This document shows positions 1 to 6,324 of a DNA stretch of 6,324 nt, piece after piece; position 1 is the first letter of the stretch, and every line of letters begins with the position of its first letter. The notes under the pieces are model-generated. The model was not told where the DNA came from and ran no database searches. It worked only from the letters and a program-made list of their open reading frames with translations. A program made the position numbers and the translations under genes. The stretch is from Candidatus Fermentithermobacillaceae bacterium UBA3907 (GTDB lineage Bacteria > Bacillota > Sulfobacillia > Fermentithermobacillales > Fermentithermobacillaceae). The DNA is taken from the NCBI GenBank assembly GCA_002391545.1, contig DGFF01000049.1, forward strand, positions 4,872 to 11,195, given 5' to 3'.

Positions 1-1
1 A

Positions 2-166
2 AATGACGACAAGGTGATTTCTTTGCACCTTACCATTGATACTAACATTGCTCCGGTTATGGAGTATTTTGAGATATTTCTTACAAGGATGATGGCTTGT
101 AAAAGAGCTGCCGAGTTTTTGGGGGCTACTTTTGAACTGAACATAAATAAGACTAAGCTGCTTTAA
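2..166 (+). CDS. 3' end of an unidentified gene (C-terminal 54 residues)
   Basis: An open frame enters from the left edge and ends at TAA 164-166, giving 54 residues that begin NDDKVISLHL and end NINKTKLL. The frame has no internal stop, uses ordinary codons, and lies on the same strand as the polysaccharide genes that follow, so it is probably the tail of a real gene. The visible part is soluble-looking: a hydrophobic strand (VISLHLTI), then an amphipathic helix-like stretch (APVMEYFEIFLTRMMACKRAAEFLGA), with no membrane segment. I do not recognise the family from this fragment. A gap of 93 bases separates it from the DUF4330 start, with no convincing terminator, so it may belong to the same transcript. 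The protein is truncated by the window, not necessarily in the genome. Confidence 0.6.
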   Translation, partial: NDDKVISLHLTIDTNIAPVMEYFEIFLTRMMACKRAAEFLGATFELNINKTKLL

Positions 167-244
167 TCCTTTCATAATTGATTGCAGGCGAGATTGTGTT
201 CTAAGTGGTTCTGTGTGCGGGATATGAATCTGTATTTGCTAGAG

Positions 245-251
245 AGGGGAG
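245..251 (+). promoter_or_regulatory. Ribosome binding site deciding the DUF4330 start
   Basis: AGGGGAG lies 8 bases before TTG 260. The upstream candidates in the same frame (TTG 182, ATG 224) have no comparable purine-rich site, and the extra residues they would add (for example LCSKWFCVRD) do not look like the start of this family. This supports TTG 260 as the start. Confidence 0.65.
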
Positions 252-259
252 AGTACGGT

Positions 260-769
260 TTGAAACTTTTAGATGAAAAAGGCCGTCTGTTTGGGAAAAT
301 TAGCATTATCGACCTTATTGTTATCGTAGCAATAGTCGCATTGGTTGTGTGGTTTGGCTATTCCATGTTTGGTAAGAACCTTAGAACTAATGTAGCGCAA
401 AGGGAAGAAGAAACTGAGTTTGTCCTTGTAGCTGCTGGAATGAGGCCTACTACAGCTGAGGCCATAGCCAAAGGCGGGAAAGTATTTGAGTTTAAAACCG
501 GTGCCTTGATTGGCGAAATTGCAGGTGTTCGAACCGAGCCAACAGATATATGGCTGTTGGAAGGGGATGGACGATGGGTCCGTACTCAGGCGAAAGATAG
601 GGTGGATGCTTATGTGACTGTGCGCGGAACTGCTAGGATAGGAGAAAATGTCATTACAATGAATGGTGTTGAGATAAGAGTAGGGGGCAGCCTTGGACTG
701 AAGACGAAGTTTGCAACGTTTCAAGGCTACGTTATGCAGATGGATTTGGAATTAGGAGGCACACCGTAG
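260..769 (+). CDS. DUF4330 family membrane-anchored protein
   Basis: This is a 169-residue protein of the DUF4330 family, whose biochemical function is not known. It starts at TTG 260 with the sequence KLLDEKGRLFGKISIIDL, the typical family opening, followed by one hydrophobic segment at about residues 15-36 (IIDLIVIVAIVALVVWFGY). The rest is a beta-rich soluble domain, including TGALIGEIAGV at about 80-90 and the C-terminal GVEIRVGGSLGLKTK at about 136-150. The expected topology is a single N-terminal anchor with the domain outside the membrane. Reading the frame from TTG 182 would add 26 residues that break the family pattern and lack a ribosome binding site. The stop overlaps the ligase GTG by one base, implying co-translation and a shared job in surface glycan assembly. 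The family call is from memory of its characteristic N-terminus. The accessory role is inferred from context. Confidence 0.8.
   Translation: MKLLDEKGRLFGKISIIDLIVIVAIVALVVWFGYSMFGKNLRTNVAQREEETEFVLVAAGMRPTTAEAIAKGGKVFEFKTGALIGEIAGVRTEPTDIWLLEGDGRWVRTQAKDRVDAYVTVRGTARIGENVITMNGVEIRVGGSLGLKTKFATFQGYVMQMDLELGGTP
754..759 (+). promoter_or_regulatory. Strong AGGAGG ribosome binding site for the ligase
   Basis: A perfect AGGAGG sits inside the last codons of the DUF4330 gene, 9 bases before GTG 769. The stop TAG and the start GTG share base 769 (TAGTG), an arrangement that normally gives translational coupling. It fixes the ligase start at a GTG. Confidence 0.8.
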
Positions 770-2286
770 TGGACAGCACGGCGACTGTTACACACGAGAC
801 CGTTCCAGGAAGTCTTGGCTCAGCCGAGATTTATGAAAATAGCACGGCCCTTGGTTTTCTACAGCGCTTACATAACCGGGTTGAATCCGGCGTGATTAGT
901 TTCTTTCTCTGGTTTGACCAGTCCTTCAGGTGTAGTTTTGTAGGGACTGTGCTGGTTAGCGTCAAGGAGGCCCTGGAACGTTGGGTTCCTTCGAGTATTT
1001 GCGCAAGAGTTATAAAATGGGTTTTAAGTGTGTGTCTGCTTCCTAGTGATTCAGCATTTGGAGAGGGGACTCTTATAGGATTATCCTTGGCAATAGGCAT
1101 CTTCTTACCAACTGCAGTCCAGATGATCTGCTTTGCAGCTGTTGTTTTCTTATTGCTATGGAGGCGAACAGTAAAATACAGTGAGCCAGAAAATAAAGTT
1201 CTTCCAAATCTTCCGTTTACATTCTGTCTTCCTTTGATAATACTGTTTTTGTTTGTAGTAGGGGCTACTATAGCGTCGGTTGTGCCTGCTGACAGTTTTA
1301 AGAACCTGGTTTTCTGGTGCTTCAGCGGATTGGCCTTTCTATTTGCATTTGACATATCCTTCAAAGGAGGCGAAGAAAATATTATTTGGCCAGTGCTGGC
1401 TGGAGCTAGTCTATCAAGTCTTTTAGGGATCTATCAGTATTTCTCAGGCAGGTATACCCCTGAAGCGTGGGTAGATCCTAAATTTCAAGACGAACTCGTT
1501 AGAATTGTAGGTACTTTTACCAACCCTAACTATTTTGCAGAGATGCTGGGACTAACTTTGCCATTGGCATTGGCTCTCTTGATAAGGAATAAGGATATAA
1601 GGGATAAAGGCATAATGCTAGTATATGCCGGGTTACAGGCAATAGCCTTGATTTTTACCTGGTCACGAGGAGCATGGCTTGGTTTCCTAGCGTCATTTGC
1701 CATTATGGCGATTCTGTTCGACAAAAGATTGCTGGTAGTAGGTTTGGTCGCGGTGGTTGTAATTGTCGCTTTAGCACCGCCGATTATTCTGGAGAGATTC
1801 TTGTCTTCTTTTAGTCTTGAAGATAGTTCCAACGCATACAGAGTCTCTGTCTGGCGTGGATCCTGGGCCTTATTGAAGGACAATCTTTTTAGGGGTATTG
1901 GTTTAGGGGCAAAAGCTTTTTCTCAACTTTATCCTGAGTATATGATAATACAGACACCTTCTTTCCATTCTCACAATTTGTACATCCAGATAATTATCGA
2001 AATAGGGCTTTTCGGGTTTATTGCGCTGGCGTGGTTCTTGATTGTTAATATTTGGCACTGGCTTGGAGCATTGCGCATGACTGGAGGGAAAGGACTGGAG
2101 AGGTGGAAACAAACTGCTATCTTAGTTGCATGTATGTCGGCGATAGCGGGTAATCTGATTCAGGGAATAATAGAGTATACCTGGTATAATCCCCAGGTAA
2201 TGCTGGTATTTTGGGCCTGGCTTGGTGTGTCCACAGGAGTTGCATCAAGTCTTAAAAGCGCACGCGGTGATGGAATAGAACTGTAG
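769..2286 (+). CDS. O-antigen ligase / Wzy polymerase family protein
   Basis: This is a 505-residue polytopic membrane protein of the O-antigen ligase superfamily (Wzy_C, PF04932), which moves lipid-linked glycans onto acceptors or polymerises repeat units on the outer face of the membrane. Family hallmarks are visible: GTFTNPNYFAE at 248-258, TWSRGAWLG at 297-305, YRVSVWRGS at 357-365, GIGLG at 376-380 and SFHSHNLYIQ at 398-407. The large extracytoplasmic loop at about 340-402 ends in the conserved H402. About ten or more hydrophobic segments span residues 100-490. The first ~95 residues are a mostly amphipathic cytoplasmic extension, not part of the usual fold, but similar leaders occur in Firmicute relatives as I remember them. 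Ligase, polymerase and the IctB-like subgroup cannot be told apart by sequence alone, so no symbol is given. It follows the DUF4330 gene with a one-base overlap and precedes a glycosyltransferase, consistent with cell-surface polysaccharide synthesis. Confidence 0.88.
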   Translation: MDSTATVTHETVPGSLGSAEIYENSTALGFLQRLHNRVESGVISFFLWFDQSFRCSFVGTVLVSVKEALERWVPSSICARVIKWVLSVCLLPSDSAFGEGTLIGLSLAIGIFLPTAVQMICFAAVVFLLLWRRTVKYSEPENKVLPNLPFTFCLPLIILFLFVVGATIASVVPADSFKNLVFWCFSGLAFLFAFDISFKGGEENIIWPVLAGASLSSLLGIYQYFSGRYTPEAWVDPKFQDELVRIVGTFTNPNYFAEMLGLTLPLALALLIRNKDIRDKGIMLVYAGLQAIALIFTWSRGAWLGFLASFAIMAILFDKRLLVVGLVAVVVIVALAPPIILERFLSSFSLEDSSNAYRVSVWRGSWALLKDNLFRGIGLGAKAFSQLYPEYMIIQTPSFHSHNLYIQIIIEIGLFGFIALAWFLIVNIWHWLGALRMTGGKGLERWKQTAILVACMSAIAGNLIQGIIEYTWYNPQVMLVFWAWLGVSTGVASSLKSARGDGIEL

Positions 2287-2307
2287 GATTTAAAGACTGT
2301 AGGACTT
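2281..2307 (+). repeat. Short imperfect direct repeat at the ligase 3' end
   Basis: CTGTAGGATTT (2281-2291) recurs as CTGTAGGACTT (2297-2307), with one mismatch and a 16-base period. The first copy contains the ligase stop codon TAG, and the second lies in the 47-base gap before the glycosyltransferase. It could be a small slippage duplication. No function can be assigned. Confidence 0.45.
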
Positions 2308-2333
2308 CAAGATCGATTGGCGGTATTTTGTTC

Positions 2334-3425
2334 ATGAAGATTCTTCACATAATAACGGATACTAACATAGGTGGGGCCGGCCGTTACTTGGTAAACTTGG
2401 TCACACAACCTGCGTTTTCTGATATGGATGTAATCATTGCCTGTCCTGATGGTGACCTCGGAGATGTCCTCGACTCTATTTCAGTTCAGAGAATACCTGT
2501 AAGCGGTAGAGACATATCGTTTTCACTGTCATTTACTTTAGAACTGTTCAAACTCATAAAAAGTCTTAAACCTGATGTAGTACATACACACTCCTGTTTA
2601 TCGGGGAGATTGGCAGCCAAGAGCCTTGGAGTTCCTGTCATATATACAAAGCATGGCGAGGTTTTGGATTCATCTGGAAACTTCGTAAAGAGACTTGGCT
2701 ACAAGTGGGCGTCTATGTTGTTATCGGACAGGGTTATTGCCATATCTAACCATGTAGCGCAACAACTTATCGAGTTGGGAGTAAATCCTGCTAAGATTAC
2801 AGTTATATACAACGGAATTCAAATTTCCGAGTTCAAACCCAAGAATTTTGATCAAACCTACAATCAAAAAGAACGTGATGAGATTACAATTGGCACCCTT
2901 GCTAGATTGGATCCAGTTAAGCGACTGGATGTACTGATAGAAGCGGCCAGGATTGTAGTCAATTCTCTCCCCGAGGCCCGATTCGTTATAGGCGGTGCGG
3001 GTCCCATGGAACAGGCATTGCTTCAAAAAATCCAAGATCTGAAATTAGAAACCTATGTTAAGATGGTAGGCTTCGTAGAAGATGTGCCTGCTTTTTTGGC
3101 GGGACTGGACATTTTTGCGTTATCGTCTGATTCAGAAGGGTTAGGTCTTGCAGTTATTGAAGCCATGGCTCAAGGACTTCCGGTTGTGGCCACTGCAGTA
3201 GGCGGAGTTATCGAAGTAGTTCAAGATAATGTAACAGGTTTCCTGGTTCCGCCTGGAAATCCTAGAGATATGGCACAATGCCTTGTGAGACTGGCAATAG
3301 ATCCTCAGATGGCAGCCCACATGGGACGAAACGGTAGAAAAAGAGTTGAAGAACTATTTGATGCTAAAGTGATGGCCCAAAAGACTGTGGAAGTATATGA
3401 AGAAGTGGTATCTGCAAAGTCGTGA
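2334..3425 (+). CDS. Glycosyltransferase family 4 (GT-B fold, retaining)
   Basis: This 363-residue protein is a typical-length cytoplasmic GT4 glycosyltransferase, moving a sugar from an activated nucleotide donor to a glycan or lipid-linked acceptor. The N-terminal domain opens MKILHIITDTNIGGAGRYL, with the glycine-rich loop, followed by VVHTHSCLSGR (about 82-92) and YTKHGE (about 104-109). The C-terminal donor domain has GTLARLDPVKR (R191 and K196 are the usual phosphate-binding pair), FVIGGAGP, VGFVEDVPAFL, and the E-x7-E motif SEGLGLAVIE with E268 and E276. A TTG at 2328 is in frame, but ATG 2334 matches the family's MKIL start and sits 10 bases after a weak GGCGG site (2319-2323), so ATG is preferred. 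It lies 47 bases behind the ligase gene on the same strand. Donor and acceptor cannot be predicted from the sequence. Confidence 0.9.
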   Translation: MKILHIITDTNIGGAGRYLVNLVTQPAFSDMDVIIACPDGDLGDVLDSISVQRIPVSGRDISFSLSFTLELFKLIKSLKPDVVHTHSCLSGRLAAKSLGVPVIYTKHGEVLDSSGNFVKRLGYKWASMLLSDRVIAISNHVAQQLIELGVNPAKITVIYNGIQISEFKPKNFDQTYNQKERDEITIGTLARLDPVKRLDVLIEAARIVVNSLPEARFVIGGAGPMEQALLQKIQDLKLETYVKMVGFVEDVPAFLAGLDIFALSSDSEGLGLAVIEAMAQGLPVVATAVGGVIEVVQDNVTGFLVPPGNPRDMAQCLVRLAIDPQMAAHMGRNGRKRVEELFDAKVMAQKTVEVYEEVVSAKS

Positions 3426-3468
3426 AGCAATGAAGCAAAGGGGACGGGGGTTCTTGCTTCGTTTTGCT
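3424..3468. repeat. REP-like imperfect palindrome between convergent genes
   Basis: Two GAAGCAA copies (3424-3430 and 3432-3438) face TTGCTTC (3454-3460) and TTGCT (3464-3468). Base pairing gives a perfect 7-bp inner stem (3432-3438 with 3454-3460) and a 5-bp outer stem (3426-3430 with 3464-3468), separated by a small asymmetric bulge. The 15-base loop is G-rich (AGGGGACGGGGGTTC). The element begins inside the glycosyltransferase stop codon and ends two bases before the ABC gene's stop. No T-run follows on either strand, so it is not a classical intrinsic terminator, although the hairpin could still slow polymerase or protect 3' ends. From memory, similar GGGGACGG-core palindromes are dispersed in clostridial genomes. 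This is not verified here. Confidence 0.6.
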
Positions 3469-3470
3469 CC

Positions 3471-5366
3471 CTAGAACTGTTTGAATTGTGCTTGGTATAG
3501 ATTGGCGTACTGTCCGCCGAGAGCCACTAGTTCTTCGTGGGTGCCTGTTTCTGTTATCTGCCCTTCTTCCACCACCATTATTCGGGTAGCCCATCTTACA
3601 GTTGATAACCTATGGGCAATTATGAAGGAAGTCCTACCTTGCAACAGGCTCTTCAAAGCAGTTTGAATTAACTGTTCTGTTTCAGGATCAACGTTAGACG
3701 TAGCTTCATCTAGAATCAGTATCCGGGGATCAGCCAGCACCGCCCTGGCAAATGCGAGAAGCTGGCGCTGCCCAGCCGAAAGGTTGGCGCCTCTTTCTGT
3801 AAGCTCAGAATCGTAACCATCAGGCAAAGATTCGATCAGATCCTTAATGCATGCAGCTTCCGTCGCTCGCTCCAGTTCTTCCATAGTAGCATCAGGTTTT
3901 CCTACTAGAAGGTTATCTCTTACCGTCCCGGAAAAAATCAAAGTATCCTGCAGGACTATGCCTAGTTGGCGCCTATAAGATGGCATAGCTACGGCCGACA
4001 GATCGTACCCATCGACTAAAACTTTTCCCGAAGTAGGCAAGTAGAACCGTGCTAGGAGATTTACGATTGTGGTTTTCCCGGCGCCGGTTGGGCCAACTAG
4101 CGCAACGATTTCGCCGGGTTTAACCCTGAAGCTTACATTTTTCAAAACAGGCTCTTCCGGTTTGTAGCCGAAGAACACGTTATCAAAAACCACTTCCCCT
4201 TTTATAGCAGGGAGATAGATAGTCCCATGGTATTTACTTTTATGTTCTCGAAGATCTGCAGTTTGCTTCGGTAGCGCAACAAGAACCGAATTGTCCTCTT
4301 TGTTCCATTTGTCGGAGGGGAAATGGGTTAGATTCGATATATCCAAAGATCCAATCTCTGGTTCTAAGTCAAGTATGGTAAACACCCTTTCTGCAGACGC
4401 CATTGCCGAGAGGATCTGACTCCAGAACCTGGAGAGAGTGCTTATGGGAGACCAGAATTTGCCAAGATAGTTCACAAAAGCCCAAACAAGGCCAATCGTC
4501 ATGGTTCCTTTTAGCACACCGTTGGCGCCGTACCAGATCACTATAGCGGTTCCTACTGCGCCGATAATATCGGTGAGGGGCCAAAACGCCTGGTCAAGAC
4601 GTATAGCCCTCATGTACGAATCCAGATACTGTTGGTTGTATTTCCTAAATGTTTCGCTATTGGCTTCTTCGAAGCCATACGCTTGTATTACGGCCAATCC
4701 TTGCACCGTTTCATTTAGATGGGCATTTATGCTCCCAGTGGCTTTTCGGGTATCTCCCCATGCGTCTTCAAGCACCCATCGCACTTTTGTCAGCACAAAC
4801 GCAAGCACAGGGACGGTTATGAAAGACATAAGCGCCATTTTCCAATCTAGGTACACCATGATGCCTACGATTCCGAAAAGAGAAATTACTTGGGTTATCA
4901 TATTTATCATTCCTGAGGCCGCTAGATTGCCTATGTGGTTTACGTCATTTGTGATCCGTGAGACTATTTTCCCAACAGGTCTGTGATCAAAGAAAGAAAA
5001 TGGTAAGGTCTCTATATGCGCGAACAAGTTTTGGCGCAAATCATAAAGGACCTTCTGGCCCAAGAAATTGAGTTGCTTTATCTGTATTCGCGATGTAAAA
5101 AGGTGAATTACGCGCATAATGACAAGGATTGAAAGGACTGCGATCAGGGTTCCCCCATCTCTGTTTGCGATACCGTCATCTATGGCTTTTTTGAACAAGA
5201 GCGGTTCTACAAGGCCGATCACGATGCCTGTGAGAGTGAGTAATGATACTGCAATTACAGTTTTTCTGTAAGGAGCGGCATAATCCAGTATCCTTTTTAG
5301 ATACTCAATATTAAAAGGGCGCTCTTCGGCATCTTCTTCGATTAAGTCAAGATCGTATTCTGACAT
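3471..5366 (-). CDS. ABC exporter half-transporter (TMD-NBD), complete
   Basis: This is a 631-residue half-transporter with an N-terminal ABC_membrane domain (PF00664) fused to a nucleotide-binding domain (PF00005). Six membrane segments lie at about residues 33-57, 73-92, 150-172, 175-195, 262-282 and 288-308. The ATPase part (about 390-631) has A-loop Y401, Walker A GPTGAGKTT (425-433), Q-loop Q473, signature LSAGQRQ (529-535), Walker B ILILDEATS (549-557) with catalytic E554, and switch H585, so it looks fully active. About 50 residues separate EPEI (335-338) from IKGEV (388-392), where relatives usually have about 15. The start is ATG 5364-5366. An in-frame stop lies 15 bases upstream of it (5382-5384), and no clear ribosome binding site precedes the ATG. 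It follows the partner gene by 45 bases. It resembles B. subtilis YfiC/LmrA-type multidrug or lipid exporters, but the substrate is unknown. Confidence 0.93.
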   Translation of the reverse strand: MSEYDLDLIEEDAEERPFNIEYLKRILDYAAPYRKTVIAVSLLTLTGIVIGLVEPLLFKKAIDDGIANRDGGTLIAVLSILVIMRVIHLFTSRIQIKQLNFLGQKVLYDLRQNLFAHIETLPFSFFDHRPVGKIVSRITNDVNHIGNLAASGMINMITQVISLFGIVGIMVYLDWKMALMSFITVPVLAFVLTKVRWVLEDAWGDTRKATGSINAHLNETVQGLAVIQAYGFEEANSETFRKYNQQYLDSYMRAIRLDQAFWPLTDIIGAVGTAIVIWYGANGVLKGTMTIGLVWAFVNYLGKFWSPISTLSRFWSQILSAMASAERVFTILDLEPEIGSLDISNLTHFPSDKWNKEDNSVLVALPKQTADLREHKSKYHGTIYLPAIKGEVVFDNVFFGYKPEEPVLKNVSFRVKPGEIVALVGPTGAGKTTIVNLLARFYLPTSGKVLVDGYDLSAVAMPSYRRQLGIVLQDTLIFSGTVRDNLLVGKPDATMEELERATEAACIKDLIESLPDGYDSELTERGANLSAGQRQLLAFARAVLADPRILILDEATSNVDPETEQLIQTALKSLLQGRTSFIIAHRLSTVRWATRIMVVEEGQITETGTHEELVALGGQYANLYQAQFKQF

Positions 5367-5411
5367 ATGGTTGCGAAGAATTTACAGCAATATCCACGGC
5401 CTTCATGGCTA

Positions 5412-6324
5412 TTAATCGCTGCCCTTCGCTTTACATCTCCTTTCCAAATCGTTGTCATCTATCCCGGCCAGTTCGAGGTTGAGGGCTCGTTCAACGTCTT
5501 CTTCTGCAAACTGACTTTCGAAAAGATTCCTGTAAAACCCAGGCTGGGACAAAAGCTCCAGGTGAGTTCCGATCTGGGCAATTCGGCCTTTACTTAGAAT
5601 CACTATTTTGTCCGCTCTCCTAATGGTAGACAACCTTTTTGCAATTATTAGCGAAGTTCGTCCTTCCATAACTTTATCCAGGTTTTCTTGGATAAGAAAT
5701 TCCGTTTCCGTGTCTACGCTGGACGTGGCCTCATCCAAGATTAGTATCTGTGGATCAATCAACAGCGCTCTGGCCAGAGCCACCCGTTGTTTCTGGCCTC
5801 CTGAAAGGCCGATGCCCCTTTCTCCTAACTCCGTATCATACCCCTTTGGGAACTCCATTATGAAAGAATGCGCTTGAGCAAGTCTGGCAGCTTCCATGAT
5901 TTCCTCTAATGAGGCGTCCGGCTTTCCTAGGGCGATGTTTTGTCTCACTGTTGCGGAAAATAGGAAGTTTTCTTGAAATACGATGCCTATGTTCCTTCGC
6001 AAAGATTTCAGGGATACTTCCCTTATATCATGACCGTCTAGAAGAATTTTCCCAGATGTCGGATCTACGAACCTAGGTATCATGTTTGCCAAGGTAGATT
6101 TACCCGAACCTGTCCCGCCTACTATGGCAACTGTTTCGCCTGGGAGTATTTGGAAGCTCACACTATCCAAAGTTTGCCTTTCATCTCCAGGGAATGAGAA
6201 AGACACGTTTTCAAACACCAAGTGGCCTTCAACGTGGTCAAGATATATGGGAGCCGCACAGTCACGGATCTCAGTTTCTTCATCTAGGATCTCGAAAAGA
6301 CGAGGCGCAGCCGCCAAAGCCTGT
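5412..6324 (-). CDS. ABC exporter half-transporter, 3' part (NBD), cut by window edge
   Basis: The frame runs off the right edge. The visible 303 residues start at QALAAAPRLFEILDEE, the usual junction between membrane domain and ATPase, so the six-helix membrane domain must lie beyond the window; TTG 6317 is not a credible start. In residues counted from that TTG, the ATPase has Walker A GGTGSGKST (67-75), Q-loop Q115, signature LSGGQKQ (171-177), and Walker B ILILDEATSS (191-200) with catalytic E196. The aromatic A-loop position is Phe (F42). The H-loop reads IIAKRLST, with Lys (AAA codon) at 227 instead of the switch His. The C-terminus continues about 30 residues past the fold with an acidic then basic tail. 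It lies upstream of the complete half-transporter on the same strand, and the two probably form a heterodimeric exporter resembling YfiB/YfiC. Confidence 0.92.
   Translation of the reverse strand, partial: QALAAAPRLFEILDEETEIRDCAAPIYLDHVEGHLVFENVSFSFPGDERQTLDSVSFQILPGETVAIVGGTGSGKSTLANMIPRFVDPTSGKILLDGHDIREVSLKSLRRNIGIVFQENFLFSATVRQNIALGKPDASLEEIMEAARLAQAHSFIMEFPKGYDTELGERGIGLSGGQKQRVALARALLIDPQILILDEATSSVDTETEFLIQENLDKVMEGRTSLIIAKRLSTIRRADKIVILSKGRIAQIGTHLELLSQPGFYRNLFESQFAEEDVERALNLELAGIDDNDLERRCKAKGSD

Noticed and set aside
167..259. Promoter ahead of the DUF4330 gene
   Set aside because: No convincing -35/-10 pair with proper spacing was seen; the gap is short enough for read-through from the upstream gene.
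831..1364. 177-aa minus-strand open frame opposite the ligase gene
   Set aside because: It is antisense to a strongly supported membrane protein gene; its basic, low-complexity composition is what the complement of hydrophobic codons yields.
3426..3470. Bidirectional rho-independent terminator for the two convergent operons
   Set aside because: The hairpin is present, but neither side is followed by a run of T, and the loop is long and G-rich. A terminator role is possible but not supported by the usual signature.
4501..4986. 161-aa plus-strand open frame opposite the complete ABC exporter
   Set aside because: It lies wholly antisense to a well-supported ABC membrane domain, shows no recognisable domain, and has no good ribosome binding site.
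5367..5597. 76-aa plus-strand open frame between and opposite the two ABC genes
   Set aside because: It mostly covers the 3' end of the partial ABC gene in antisense and has no family signature or convincing ribosome binding site.
6315..6317. TTG as the start of a stand-alone 301-aa ABC ATPase
   Set aside because: The frame stays open to the window edge and the first residues match the standard membrane-domain to ATPase junction of fused exporters, so the protein continues beyond the window.

Overview
The window reads as a stretch of a bacterial chromosome, most likely a Firmicute of the Clostridia/Thermoanaerobacterales/Peptococcaceae kind. This is an inference. It rests on moderate GC, frequent TTG and GTG starts with strong AGGAGG-type ribosome binding sites, a DUF4330 protein next to an O-antigen-ligase-family protein, and YfiB/YfiC-like ABC half-exporters. 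No rRNA, tRNA, CRISPR array, integrase or insertion sequence was found.

Positions 1-3425 (+ strand) form a surface-polysaccharide gene run. It holds the 3' end of an unidentified gene (to 166), a small membrane-anchored DUF4330 protein (260-769), a polytopic O-antigen ligase/polymerase-family protein (769-2286) and a GT4-type glycosyltransferase (2334-3425). The DUF4330 stop and the ligase GTG overlap by one base behind a perfect AGGAGG, so those two are probably translationally coupled. A plausible division of labour is that the glycosyltransferase adds a sugar to a lipid-linked glycan on the cytoplasmic face, the Wzy/WaaL-type protein polymerises or transfers the glycan outside the membrane, and the DUF4330 protein is an accessory of unknown role.

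Positions 3426-3470 separate two convergent gene groups. They hold an imperfect palindrome with doubled GAAGCAA arms around a G-rich GGGGACGG loop. It resembles a dispersed REP-like element more than a classical terminator.

Positions 3471-6324 (- strand) carry two tandem ABC exporter half-transporters. The downstream one is complete (631 aa). The upstream one is cut by the window edge, leaving its nucleotide-binding domain. They probably make a heterodimeric exporter. The partial protein has Lys where the H-loop switch His is expected, and the complete one has an unusually long linker between its membrane and nucleotide-binding domains. The substrate is not evident.

No wholly new system is apparent. 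The points most worth a second look are the palindrome, the H-loop substitution, and the DUF4330-ligase pairing.
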